The notes under the pieces are model-generated. The model did not search any database. It saw only the letters and a program-made list of their open reading frames with translations, and was not told the origin of the DNA. From assembly GCA_944800085.1 (NCBI GenBank), contig CALYLO010000002.1, positions 434,001 through 498,000 on the forward strand: 64,000 bases of DNA, read 5' to 3'. Each line of letters opens with the position of its first letter. Position 1 is the first letter of the stretch. Source of the DNA: Paenibacillus melissococcoides. Lineage in GTDB: Bacteria; Bacillota; Bacilli; Paenibacillales; Paenibacillaceae. This document shows, piece by piece, positions 8,815 to 16,230 of this stretch. Position numbers and translations under genes: made by a program.

Positions 8815-8880
8815 GAATTCGATGCGCGGTCATCCCCTTTGTCTGTCCCGTATAGCTTTGGGGGACTGTACTTTATAGAA
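8815..8880 (+). repeat. Short remnant of the IS1182/IS5-like transposase gene
   Basis: AATTCGATGCGCGGTCATCC and the following 45 bp align with copy 1 around 3395-3465 (AATCAATGCGCGGCCAGATC onward), with about 80% identity and small indels. It is an old internal fragment of the same IS type without ends. Confidence 0.55.
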
Positions 8881-8960
8881 CTCATGCTTACAAGCAATAA
8901 CAGCGGAACTTCCAGTCTGGAGGAGCCGTGCGATTTGTATGCGGCGCGGAATCGCGGGCA

Positions 8961-8999
8961 AAAGAAACAGAGAGCAGGAGAAACCTCTGCTCTCTGTTT
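8961..8999 (-). terminator. Terminator hairpin downstream of the small secreted protein
   Basis: AACAGAGAGCAG (8966-8977) pairs with CTGCTCTCTGTT (8987-8998). On the minus strand the stem is followed by TTTCTTTT. It fits the end of the gene at 9054-9341. Confidence 0.65.
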
Positions 9000-9053
9000 G
9001 GTTCGAACAGCATTTAATATGTAACCTCAATATGGTTGATGAACAGGGTGCCG

Positions 9054-9341
9054 TTAGCGGCATTTATAAACCGTGGCATTTCCCGGTTGTAAGCCAACCA
9101 CTCTCCCGCTTGATTCCAGCCTGACGCCCCCTTCTGCGCTAACTAATACGACTCTTGAGCCTTCCATGCCAATCCAGGTGGACCAACCCACTTTGAGCTT
9201 GATAAGCGGATTAACGATGGTACTCTGTAAGGCGAAATTAGTCGTAACTGGCTGAGGGGTAAGCGGTTGTGCAGAGATAGAACCTGCGATAAGTACAAAT
9301 GCCGCGAGCGAACAGATCAATGCTTTGGTTACGTATTTCAT
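9054..9341 (-). CDS. Small secreted protein of unknown function
   Basis: 95 aa from the second ATG, which has GGAGG at 8 bp spacing. An N-terminal signal peptide (MKYVTKALICSLAAFVLIAG, cleavage after SISA) is followed by a short domain with VGWSTWIGMEGSRVVLVSAE and VVGLQPGNATVYKC. The last part resembles one strand pair of a bacterial Ig-like (BIG2) domain (GxVxGLxPGxATV), but the domain is too short to be complete. It may be a small exported surface protein or a truncated relic. The gene stands alone with its own terminator. Confidence 0.6.
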   Translation of the reverse strand: MKYVTKALICSLAAFVLIAGSISAQPLTPQPVTTNFALQSTIVNPLIKLKVGWSTWIGMEGSRVVLVSAEGGVRLESSGRVVGLQPGNATVYKCR

Positions 9342-9470
9342 TAAGAAAACCTCCATCCCAATAAATAGTTATCTATGCATTTTAATATAAAAAATTGGGA
9401 TTAAAAGGTATTTTTAGGGAAATAGCATGAATTAGCGATTTAAACATTTGCCTCTCAGGCAGCTTGCTTT

Positions 9471-9686
9471 TTAATCCTCGAACAGGTCATTCATCAGCTC
9501 ATCGATTTCTTGTTTTCGTTTCTTGGTCTCTTCTTTATCGAGGGTGAACTGATTGCCGTTAATGATCACGACGTCTCCTGCCTCGGCTTCTGCAGGCAGC
9601 AAATATTTCGGATACTCAACGGTATGGCCATCAACTTCAATCACGGCGAGATCGCACTCGAATCTATCGATTATCCCTTTGATCAT
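9471..9686 (-). CDS. DUF3006 family protein
   Basis: 71 aa with no signal peptide. It starts MIKGIIDRFECDLAVIEVDG and has the compact beta-rich DUF3006 pattern (VEYPKYLLPAEAEAGDVVII), followed by a charged helical tail (KEETKKRKQEIDELMNDLFED). Function unknown. DUF3006 genes are often paired with ComEC-like metallo-beta-lactamase hydrolase genes, and here the stop of such a (broken) gene lies 6 bp upstream, inside the RBS region (GTGAGGTAAT). The pair was therefore one transcription unit. Confidence 0.75.
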   Translation of the reverse strand: MIKGIIDRFECDLAVIEVDGHTVEYPKYLLPAEAEAGDVVIINGNQFTLDKEETKKRKQEIDELMNDLFED

Positions 9687-9691
9687 ATATA

Positions 9692-10486
9692 TTACCTCAC
9701 TGTCTCGAACTTTTTTTTGCCATCGGCTAAGAGCGGTGATGGTTCCTTGCGTGTTTGTCCTAGCATATCCGCCTCGTTGTTGGCTCCGGCCTTACCGGTA
9801 AAAAGGAAAGAAGTTTCTTTATGCTTCAAGTGTAACACGGCGCTCCATTCGTTTAAATCCTTGCCATATTCTTTGAAGGGGTGACGAATTCAGCCATAAC
9901 GCCTTCAAGGGGGGACTTCGCTCTTGGCCGTCTTTAGCCCCAGTTTTTGCTTTTTGACAGCTTTCAAGAACTCCTCGAATGTTTGCGTGGTATGGGACAC
10001 TTTCGGGGCTAGACGACTGTAACCTTGAAGGCGTTGATCACATCGTCCAGACCGCCGATATAATCGGCATCCGGATGTGTCGCACTTCAAGCTGCTTGAC
10101 GCCCAGATGCTTGAGATACGCCCCCTTATCATTGTCTCCGCCGTTGATCAGTATATGATGTCCTTCCGGCGTTCTTATGTATGTGGAATCTCCCTGTCCG
10201 ACATCCAAATAGTACACTTGTAGCGTGCCGGCCTTTTGCTTTTGCGGAAGAATCAATGACGTGCCGGCTTCTTTGGGTGCCGATTTAGGATTCGTGGCCT
10301 TTCTTATGCTTCCATCCTTGTTATGATAGTGGCATTCCCCGTCTTTCAAGCCCCATTGCGCGCAGTTCGTCCGGCAGGTGTGCCGCCGTTCGCATCGGTC
10401 TTGCCGGGATGCGCCAGCAGGGCAGGGGAGAATAGCGCGCATACCAGTGAAATCACGAGCGCTGCCGATGCGTATGCTTTTCTCAT
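9692..10486 (-). pseudogene. ComEC/Rec2-like metallo-beta-lactamase fold hydrolase, broken by frameshifts
   Basis: A good start (AGGAG, ATG at 10486) encodes a signal peptide MRKAYASAALVISLVCALFS. The parts lie in different frames: GKTDANGG then HTCRTNCAQWGLKDGECHYH (YHYH-type domain), then LQVYYLDVGQGDSTYIRTPE (MBL N-terminus), THPDADYIGGLDDVINAF, PKVSHTTQTFEEFLKAV and NEWSAVLHLKHKETSFLF. Frameshifts lie near 10390 and 10085, with stops near 10010 and others around 9900. The expected LFTGDAE metal-site stretch reads FTGKAGANNEADML, so an Asp is also lost. The family consists of secreted nucleases or hydrolases related to the ComEC C-terminus. Clearly inactive. Confidence 0.8.
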
Positions 10487-10894
10487 GGTGTCTCCTCTTT
10501 CCGATCCTTTTCTCGTCGAAGAATTAAGATATATCTATCATAATGAGCGAACCGAAACCGATCAATGATAAGCAAAGCGTCCTTAACCTCCACAGACGAC
10601 GACCAGGGGCTGGATGGTCCAGCCCCGCCTCCCGCTTATTTTCGGCGCAGTTTCTTGCTACTTGGCCATATACTCCGTTTTTCTTCTTCGGGATCCAGAC
10701 CTCGCAGATCGAAGAGATAGAGAAGCTTTACGTCCTAAATAAGTAATGAAGTGAAATATATACGTGATAAACCTCGGAGTCTCCGGGGTTTTCGCGTTTT
10801 CTGCATTATTTTTTTGCAATTTTCTAAAAAGGAAAGCCAAACGCCCTTCTATATGCTCTATATAGGTGAGAGGGAAGGGAGATAAGGATGCCGC
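10487..10894. other. Intergenic region, no gene seen
   Basis: About 400 bp between divergent genes. I see only the hairpin at 10770-10792 and the RBS of the sigma-factor relic. Open frames here are short and lack RBSs. Confidence 0.5.
10770..10792 (+). terminator. Terminator-like hairpin
   Basis: AACCTCGG pairs with CCGGGGTT around a 5-nt loop, followed by TT and C. No gene that would need it is recognisable upstream, so it may belong to a lost gene. Confidence 0.45.
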
Positions 10895-11119
10895 ATGGAT
10901 ATAGAAAATCTGGTGAGGAAAGCCCAAAAGGGCAACGATAAAACATTCCTGATGCTGTATCAGCAGCATGAGGCAGAGATTTACCGGACCGCCTATATGT
11001 ACTACCAGGGGTACACGTTCGACGCGATCGCCGAAATCTTGGAGCTGCCGCTAGGCACGGCCAAGACGATATTGTACCGGGGATTAAGCAAGCTGCGAAA
11101 AAGCGTAAAGGAGAGGTGA
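10895..11119 (+). pseudogene. ECF RNA polymerase sigma factor with in-frame internal deletion
   Basis: 74 aa. Residues 1-37 (MDIENLVRKAQKGNDKTFLM through YRTAYMY) are the start of a sigma-70 region 2. Residues 38-74 (YQGYTFDAIAEILELPLGTA, KTILYRGLSKLRKSV) are the helix-turn-helix of region 4. Family members are about 160-180 aa, so about 90-100 residues covering most of region 2 and the linker are missing, with the frame kept; the join is near 11000. Without region 2 it cannot bind core polymerase or the -10 element normally. The next gene, 6 bp downstream, is its expected anti-sigma partner. Confidence 0.85.
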
Positions 11120-11125
11120 AATCTC

Positions 11126-11926
11126 GTGAGTCGTCATCAGCGGATTGTTGAGGAAATGGAGAAGATCGAGCTCCCTGAAGAGCTGCATCAATACAGCAAG
11201 CTGGGAACCGACCGGGCCAAACGGGAGCTTGCCCGTTCGAGCCGGACGCGCAAAGCGGTGAAAGCGGCGGCCGCCATCGTTGCCGCCCTCCTGTTAGCGG
11301 CGGCGGTCGGCGCGGCGACGTCACCTACATTTGCGGAGGTGTTGAAGGCCTGGTTCTCGCTGCAGAAGGCGGACGGCGGCTTGAAGCAAGCGGCCGACAA
11401 CGGTTACGCCGAATCGGTGAATAAGCAAGTCACCGATCAAGGGATTACGCTCCGGGTGAAGGAGGCGATTCACGATGTATTTCGCATCTCGATTCTGTTC
11501 GGGCTGGAACAAGACGGCAAGGCGCTAAACTCCAATCTGCTGTTCGAGGCGTTCATTCCGGACGGGACCGTCGACGTGAACGGCGATAAGAGCAAAAATA
11601 AATCATTCATGACCGATGGGCAAGGCAGAGCGTTCGTCGTGAAAGAGTCGGTCATTATTGAAGCAAAGACAGGCAAGCCAGTGTCTGTAACGATCCCGTC
11701 GAACGAAGCTGGCAAGAAGACGAAGACGCTGACCAAGGAGGAAAGCATCAAGCTGGTGAAGCCGGTGCCGAAAAAGTTGTTCGACGTAGACTTGTCCTCT
11801 TATACATTGAAGATCGATAAAGACTGGGGAGATTATAAGTTCAGCAGCAAGGGCAAAGAGACAATCGTTGCCAAAATCAATAAAGCCGGCGAACTCGTTC
11901 GCATTGAGCGCAAAGTCAAGAAATAA
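11126..11926 (+). CDS. DUF4179-type anti-sigma factor-like membrane protein
   Basis: 266 aa. It starts at a GTG behind GGAGAGG. The cytoplasmic N-terminus (about 1-45, charged) is followed by one Ala/Leu-rich membrane helix (about 47-68). The extracytoplasmic domain opens with PTFAEVLKAWFSLQKADGG, the hallmark of DUF4179 proteins encoded next to ECF sigma factors. Its job would be to hold the sigma factor inactive at the membrane. Since the cognate sigma gene has lost its centre, the system is probably dead. The protein is shorter than the 350-450 aa often seen in the family. Confidence 0.75.
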   Translation: MSRHQRIVEEMEKIELPEELHQYSKLGTDRAKRELARSSRTRKAVKAAAAIVAALLLAAAVGAATSPTFAEVLKAWFSLQKADGGLKQAADNGYAESVNKQVTDQGITLRVKEAIHDVFRISILFGLEQDGKALNSNLLFEAFIPDGTVDVNGDKSKNKSFMTDGQGRAFVVKESVIIEAKTGKPVSVTIPSNEAGKKTKTLTKEESIKLVKPVPKKLFDVDLSSYTLKIDKDWGDYKFSSKGKETIVAKINKAGELVRIERKVKK

Positions 11927-12063
11927 TAGAGAGAGTTTCGAAACGCGAACAAAGCAAGGATTCCGGTCAATGGAAAAGGATTGGCCGACAGAAAGGGGGC
12001 GCCGCATAGGGCGCCCTTCTGCTATTGTGAGGGTCTAACTTGGGCCAGGCAGACAACTAGTGC

Positions 12064-13263
12064 CTACAAATCCACCAGCATCTGAAAATCATATAGATAC
12101 ACTTCCGGCGAGATGGCATCCTTCACCTTCGGAATAGTCAGCTCCCGCTGCAAGGAGCCGTCCGCCAAGCGGTACTGCTCCACCTTGTGCGCCTGAAGCT
12201 CCGCATCATAGCGGAACAGATAAAAATATTTCCCCCGCGCATACCCCATCTCCTGGTTCCGATCGAAAGTCGGCTCGAAGCCGGCAAGAGGATACATCGG
12301 TCCAGCCGTGCGCGTGTCAAGCGCGAAGGGGAAGACGGTTCCATAGCCATCCACGTAGTACAATTTCTCCTCTGCCGTGCCGAGACTGTTCGCGCTGAGC
12401 GAGAAATAGCGATTATCGAGCTCTTCTCCGTACGTATGCAGCGGATAGACGTTGGCCGTATGCGAAGCGGTGTCTATCTCCATCAGCTGCAGCTTGACGC
12501 GATTGTCCGAATTGCGCGTGGAGAAGACGGTATACAGCTTCTCTTGGACGGATACGATGTCCGTCTGTACGATGAGCGACCCGGTATCCATGTCCAGCAG
12601 CGGGTATTTGGCAGACACCAGCTTGTCATGGCCAGGCTCCATAGCGACCAGGCTCAGGCCTTGAAGCGAGGCGTGATCGGAGGTTAAGGCGTATACCGTG
12701 TGCCCGTCGCTCCCCTGGGCTTCGACGAATTCGCGCATCTCCCGGCAATAGTGATGATGGGTGTCTCCCCAGCGCAGGATGGATACGTAGTCGTCATTCG
12801 AAGCGACGCCTTGATTGAACAAGGAATAATATTGCTTGCTGCCGGTCAGATATCCTGACATTTGCCGATATCCGGCGCTTACCGCACAGGGGGAGGCGTA
12901 AGAAGCGGACTTCGCCTCGTTTGTTTGCACCTCGATTCCGTGTTTGCGCTGGATGACCAGACTGTCCTGATCGGGAAGCTTGACCGGAGACCCCCATTCC
13001 AAGCCGTCTCCAAGGAGGGTCTGGATGGCGCCTTCCCGATTCATGCGAACAAGATAGGATGTCCCTTTATGGTAATACTCCTTCGGCAGTGAGGTGGAAT
13101 AATAGACAAGGGCGATGGTATCGTCGAGCCGCATATCGATCGAAGATGAAGGAAGAGAAGCTGGGTGGCTGCATGAGAGCAAGGTACTTGAGAGGATGAG
13201 CAGGCAGAGAAGCAGAGACATCCGCTTAACGGCTCCAGGCGGCTTCGCAGGATTGGGCATCAT
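12064..13263 (-). CDS. Uncharacterised lipoprotein, beta-propeller-like
   Basis: 399 aa. The N-terminus (MSLLLCLLILSSTLLSC) is a lipoprotein signal peptide with Cys about residue 31 as the likely acylation site. The body has no membrane segments and contains repeated blade-like stretches (SILRWGDTHHHYC, YTVFSTRNSDNRVKLQLMEI, YYVDGYGTVFPFALDTRTAG, GKYFYLFRYDAELQAHKVEQ) that suggest a beta-propeller. The protein would sit on the outer face of the membrane. I cannot assign a function. The frame begins with two Met codons; an internal start at MSLLLC (residue 15) is also possible. Confidence 0.6.
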   Translation of the reverse strand: MMPNPAKPPGAVKRMSLLLCLLILSSTLLSCSHPASLPSSSIDMRLDDTIALVYYSTSLPKEYYHKGTSYLVRMNREGAIQTLLGDGLEWGSPVKLPDQDSLVIQRKHGIEVQTNEAKSASYASPCAVSAGYRQMSGYLTGSKQYYSLFNQGVASNDDYVSILRWGDTHHHYCREMREFVEAQGSDGHTVYALTSDHASLQGLSLVAMEPGHDKLVSAKYPLLDMDTGSLIVQTDIVSVQEKLYTVFSTRNSDNRVKLQLMEIDTASHTANVYPLHTYGEELDNRYFSLSANSLGTAEEKLYYVDGYGTVFPFALDTRTAGPMYPLAGFEPTFDRNQEMGYARGKYFYLFRYDAELQAHKVEQYRLADGSLQRELTIPKVKDAISPEVYLYDFQMLVDL

Positions 13264-13279
13264 CGTGGATCAGGCTTAT

Positions 13280-13996
13280 TCAATAGCTTTTCAAGGTGAG
13301 AAACATCGGGGAATCCCGGATATCGACCGGATAGACGCCGAGGCCGCCATCCTTATCGATGTCGATTTTCGCTTTTTCTTTGAAGGCGCACCATACGAGC
13401 TTGGAGCAGTTTTTATCCCCGACGCATGAAGTCGCGCGATTCGTGGCAAAGTTGTAGGAGTAGCTCTCGCCGATGCGGCCGTGCGCCCAGTCGGCGGCTT
13501 GTTCCCTTACGGAAGCGCTCGCATATTGCGACTTTGGAGTCAAGATTTTGGAGCCTGCATCGACGCGTTTGTCGATGAGCTTCACCTTGCGCACGCCTGA
13601 GCCGGGCACGGATTCCACGATGTAGTCGGGGGTGTAATAGATGCCGACATGTCCGTGCGGGATCCCGGCTGTGGAGGCCGTTTCGAAGAAGATATTGCCT
13701 TTGCTGCTGGACGCAAGCGGATAAGCGCCGTTGCCTTTGCCGCCAAGCACCGCTATTTTGTTCTGCAGTTCGGGCTTCTTCGCGAGCAGCTCGTCGTACA
13801 TTTGGCTGGCGATGACATCGGGCGGAAGCTTGGTGACTTGGGAAGCGTATTCAATTTCGGCTACGAGCTGGTCCTTGGTGACATGCGGATACACGTCCAG
13901 AATACGCTCCAGGACATCGCCGTCCTGCCCGCGGGCGCCAACCGTTGCAGGCATGATCAGCACAAGCACGAGAATGGCAAGCACAACCTTTTTCAT
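13280..13996 (-). CDS. Secreted YiiX/YebB-type (permuted NlpC/P60, DUF830) hydrolase
   Basis: 238 aa from the ATG behind GGAGG; 26 upstream codons lack an RBS. A signal peptide (MKKVVLAILVLVLIMPATVG) is followed by a helical segment and then a circularly permuted papain-like fold. GIPHGHVGIYYTPDYIVES carries the expected catalytic His, and SCVGDKNCSKLVWCAFK carries the nucleophile Cys near the C-terminus. Enzymes of this group cleave amide or ester bonds in cell-wall peptides or lipids; the substrate here is unknown. It follows the lipoprotein gene on the same strand, 17 bp separating the coding regions, so they are probably co-transcribed. Confidence 0.7.
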   Translation of the reverse strand: MKKVVLAILVLVLIMPATVGARGQDGDVLERILDVYPHVTKDQLVAEIEYASQVTKLPPDVIASQMYDELLAKKPELQNKIAVLGGKGNGAYPLASSSKGNIFFETASTAGIPHGHVGIYYTPDYIVESVPGSGVRKVKLIDKRVDAGSKILTPKSQYASASVREQAADWAHGRIGESYSYNFATNRATSCVGDKNCSKLVWCAFKEKAKIDIDKDGGLGVYPVDIRDSPMFLTLKSY

Positions 13997-14098
13997 CACA
14001 ATCCCTCCTAGCATGTAAAGTATACTTTCAAGGATAGTATATAGGCGCAGTGGAAAAATATTCAAAAAATCCACTTATTTATATGGCATACGCCGGCT

Positions 14099-14438
14099 TT
14101 ACTCCTGTAGCCACTGATCGATCTGGCTGCGAGCTTGACTGGCCCAGGCTAGTTCCAAGTGATTAAGCGGCAGCGTGACATTGCCCGCGACGCGGCCAAT
14201 CCCCTGTACGGCTGCCGCGCTTTGCACGAATACGACGCCATCGCTCGGTCCCGTATGTTCGTTATGCATGTTCGGGATATCGTTCTGATTGCCGGATAAT
14301 AGATAAGTTGAAATGCTGGCTGGAGTGCCGGCCGCCAAGATATCGTCCACCAACGAACCTTGCTGAATTGCGGCAGCCCAGGATGGTACAGATTACCAGT
14401 GTAATGATGATCATGGCAGACATCCATCGCTTCGTCAT
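14099..14438 (-). pseudogene. Alpha/beta hydrolase (lipase-like) remnant
   Basis: An RBS (GGGAGGATGTC) and start MTKRWMSAMIIITLVICTIL encode a signal peptide with Gly-Cys, after which the frame changes near 14370. The second frame reads GSLVDDILAAGTPASISTYL, PNMHNEHTGPSDGVVFVQSA and LPLNHLELAWASQARSQIDQ, ending QWLQE. This is the C-terminal part of a lipase-like alpha/beta hydrolase, with the catalytic His in LNHLELAW and the acid Asp in SDGVV. The central part with the nucleophile Ser (GxSxG) is missing, so the enzyme is dead. Confidence 0.7.
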
Positions 14439-14666
14439 GACATCCTCCCTTTCGTCAGCTGCATTCACGCAGCGTGTATTGGTCATGAGCGCCTCGCGGC
14501 ACATCACGATCACAATACAGGATGGCGGTTGCAAAGGAGTTGCTCATGACGCGCTGCCTAGGCGTGGTATAATATGAATTCACGAACACCGGCCCATAGG
14601 GCGATTTTCGCAGATGGTGAGCGGGGAGATGAGCGGCTGCACCGGCCTGCATATGGGGAATAACTA

Positions 14667-15038
14667 GTGGAAAAAACTATCATATGGAAGCGGATTCAAG
14701 GAGATGGAATGGAATATTGCAGCCATTCCTTTGGAACCGCCGCCAGACTAGAAGGGAAGGTCATCTGCGCCGAACCGGACGATCGTTCATTCGTGGAGTA
14801 TACCGTGAACTGTGCTCCGGATGGATGCACCAGGGAAGTATATGTTCGTTATGAGCAACCGCACCAGACGCGGACGCTCCGGCTGCAGCGCGATGATCGG
14901 GATCATTGGACCGTGAACGGGGAGCCTAGAGCCGAATTGTCCGGGCTGAAGGACATCGATATCGGCGTTACGCCCTCCACGAACGTGCTTCCCATTCGGA
15001 GAATGAAGCTGGCCGTAAGCTGGATATTTTTATCTTGA
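14667..15038 (+). CDS. Glycolipid-binding (DUF1089) family protein, probably C-terminally truncated
   Basis: 123 aa from a GTG start. WKRIQGDGMEYCSHSF at the N-terminus and LKDIDIGVTPSTNVLPIRRM near the end match the DUF1089 / putative glycolipid-binding fold, which usually runs to about 180-190 aa. After KLAV the sequence goes to SWIFLS and stop, so about a third is missing. Function in the family is poorly known; some members are thought to bind glycolipids. The gene stops just before the riboswitch promoter region. The truncated fold may not be functional. Confidence 0.6.
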   Translation: MEKTIIWKRIQGDGMEYCSHSFGTAARLEGKVICAEPDDRSFVEYTVNCAPDGCTREVYVRYEQPHQTRTLRLQRDDRDHWTVNGEPRAELSGLKDIDIGVTPSTNVLPIRRMKLAVSWIFLS

Positions 15039-15062
15039 CCCTATGTATCCTTTTCCATTAAC
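15034..15062 (+). promoter_or_regulatory. Candidate promoter for the riboswitch-terC unit
   Basis: TTGACC (15034-15039), 17-bp spacer, TTAACA (15057-15062), placed about 12 bp before the aptamer. The -10 is a weak match. Confidence 0.4.
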
Positions 15063-15073
15063 ATAGAGAACAT

Positions 15074-15160
15074 AAAGGGGAGTAGCTGTTCAATAAAGTC
15101 GTCATTACGAGGATAACACCTCCGGCTTTGTTGGCAACGATGATTGCTGGCGAGACCTTT
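15074..15160 (+). ncRNA. yybP-ykoY (Mn2+) riboswitch aptamer
   Basis: AAAGGGGAGTAGCTG at the 5' side and GGCGAGACCTTTACC at the 3' side are the conserved strands of the yybP-ykoY motif, with CTCCGGC and GCAACGATGATTGC forming the central arms. The 3' CCTTT can pair with the 5' AAAGG (closing helix P1) or instead with the following GGTAAAGGTCT (terminator). Manganese binding should favour P1 and let transcription continue into the TerC-family gene downstream, the standard partner of this riboswitch. Confidence 0.9.
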
Positions 15161-15185
15161 ACCATGACGGTAAAGGTCTTTATTT
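15153..15185 (+). terminator. Riboswitch expression-platform terminator
   Basis: AGACCTTTACC (15153-15163) pairs with GGTAAAGGTCT (15169-15179), then TTATTTAT. Its 5' arm overlaps the aptamer closing strand, so it is mutually exclusive with ligand-stabilised P1. Confidence 0.85.
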
Positions 15186-15186
15186 A

Positions 15187-15219
15187 TGGCCTTTACCGTG
15201 ATCGGTAGAGGCCATTTTT
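15187..15219 (+). terminator. Second terminator-like hairpin after the riboswitch
   Basis: TGGCCTTTACCG (15187-15198) pairs with CGGTAGAGGCCA (15203-15214), followed by TTTTT. It begins 2 bp after the first terminator tail and repeats part of its sequence (CCTTTACC). Confidence 0.75.
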
Positions 15220-15307
15220 GTTTTTAAGGGGTGTTGCCCGGGATTGTTCATAAATGTGAGCCATTGAAGAAAGGATATATACGACATTCGAGATAGGAGA
15301 GGGTACG

Positions 15308-15982
15308 ATGGATTTCTTCACAGCAGATTTCTGGTCTGCTCTTCTGGCGATCGTCATTATCGATCTGGTGCTGGCGGGAGACAATGCGATTGTGATCGGG
15401 CTGTCGGCGCGGAACTTGCCGAAGGATCAACAGAAAAAGGTTATTTTTTGGGGGACGTTCGGCGCCATTGCCATTCGTTCGCTGCTTACGCTTGCCGTAG
15501 TATGGTTGCTGAAAATTCCGGGACTGCTGCTGCTCGGCGGGGCGATGCTGATCTGGATTGCGTATAAGCTGCTCGTAGAGGAGAAGAAGCATGACGTGGC
15601 ATCGGCAGCCAGCATATGGGCGGCCATTAAAACGATCATTATCGCGGACACGGTCATGGGTCTCGATAATGTGCTCGCCGTGGCCGGCGCCGCCCATGGC
15701 GATTTCATTCTTGTCGTGATGGGGCTGCTGGTTAGCGTGCCGATTGTCGTATGGGGAAGCACGTTGATTTTGAAATGGGTCGAGCGATTTCCCGTCATTA
15801 TCTATATTGGATCCGGGGTGCTGGCTTGGACAGCGGGTAAAATGATCACCGATGAGCCGTTAGTGAAGGGTTTTTTCACGGAAAGTCCGGTATTGAAATG
15901 GGGACTCATCATTGTAATCATTGCCGGCGTGCTGTTCATGGGCAGACTGAAAAAGCAGAAGGAAGTGAAGCAAGCCGCTTAA
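15308..15982 (+). CDS. TerC family membrane protein, probable Mn2+ exporter
   Basis: 224 aa with about seven hydrophobic helices. The two TerC signature segments are present: LAIVIIDLVLAGDNAIVIGL near the N-terminus and IIADTVMGLDNVLAVAGAAH in the middle, whose Asp/Asn residues (AGDNA, LDNVL) form the metal site. TerC proteins such as YkoY/YjbE export or load manganese at the membrane. The length matches the YjbE type. AGGAGAGG precedes the ATG. The Mn2+ riboswitch directly upstream supports induction by excess manganese. Confidence 0.9.
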   Translation: MDFFTADFWSALLAIVIIDLVLAGDNAIVIGLSARNLPKDQQKKVIFWGTFGAIAIRSLLTLAVVWLLKIPGLLLLGGAMLIWIAYKLLVEEKKHDVASAASIWAAIKTIIIADTVMGLDNVLAVAGAAHGDFILVVMGLLVSVPIVVWGSTLILKWVERFPVIIYIGSGVLAWTAGKMITDEPLVKGFFTESPVLKWGLIIVIIAGVLFMGRLKKQKEVKQAA

Positions 15983-16230
15983 TAACCAGGCTCCTTCCTG
16001 CAGGTCATACCACGTTCGAGAGAAGACATCACCTATTTCTTGGCGGGGGGTGTCTCACAGGCACTGCAAAATGCTGGAGATGACGAGTTAACAGAGAATG
16101 TGGATACAGGGAAAACGGCGGCGAAAACTGGTAGAAGATGGATGAAGCAGTGAAATGCTGCGTGGATGCATCAATTTCTGCTCTTTAAGCCGCTATTTGA
16201 TGAAATTCCTGCAAAATTACATGATGTTCA

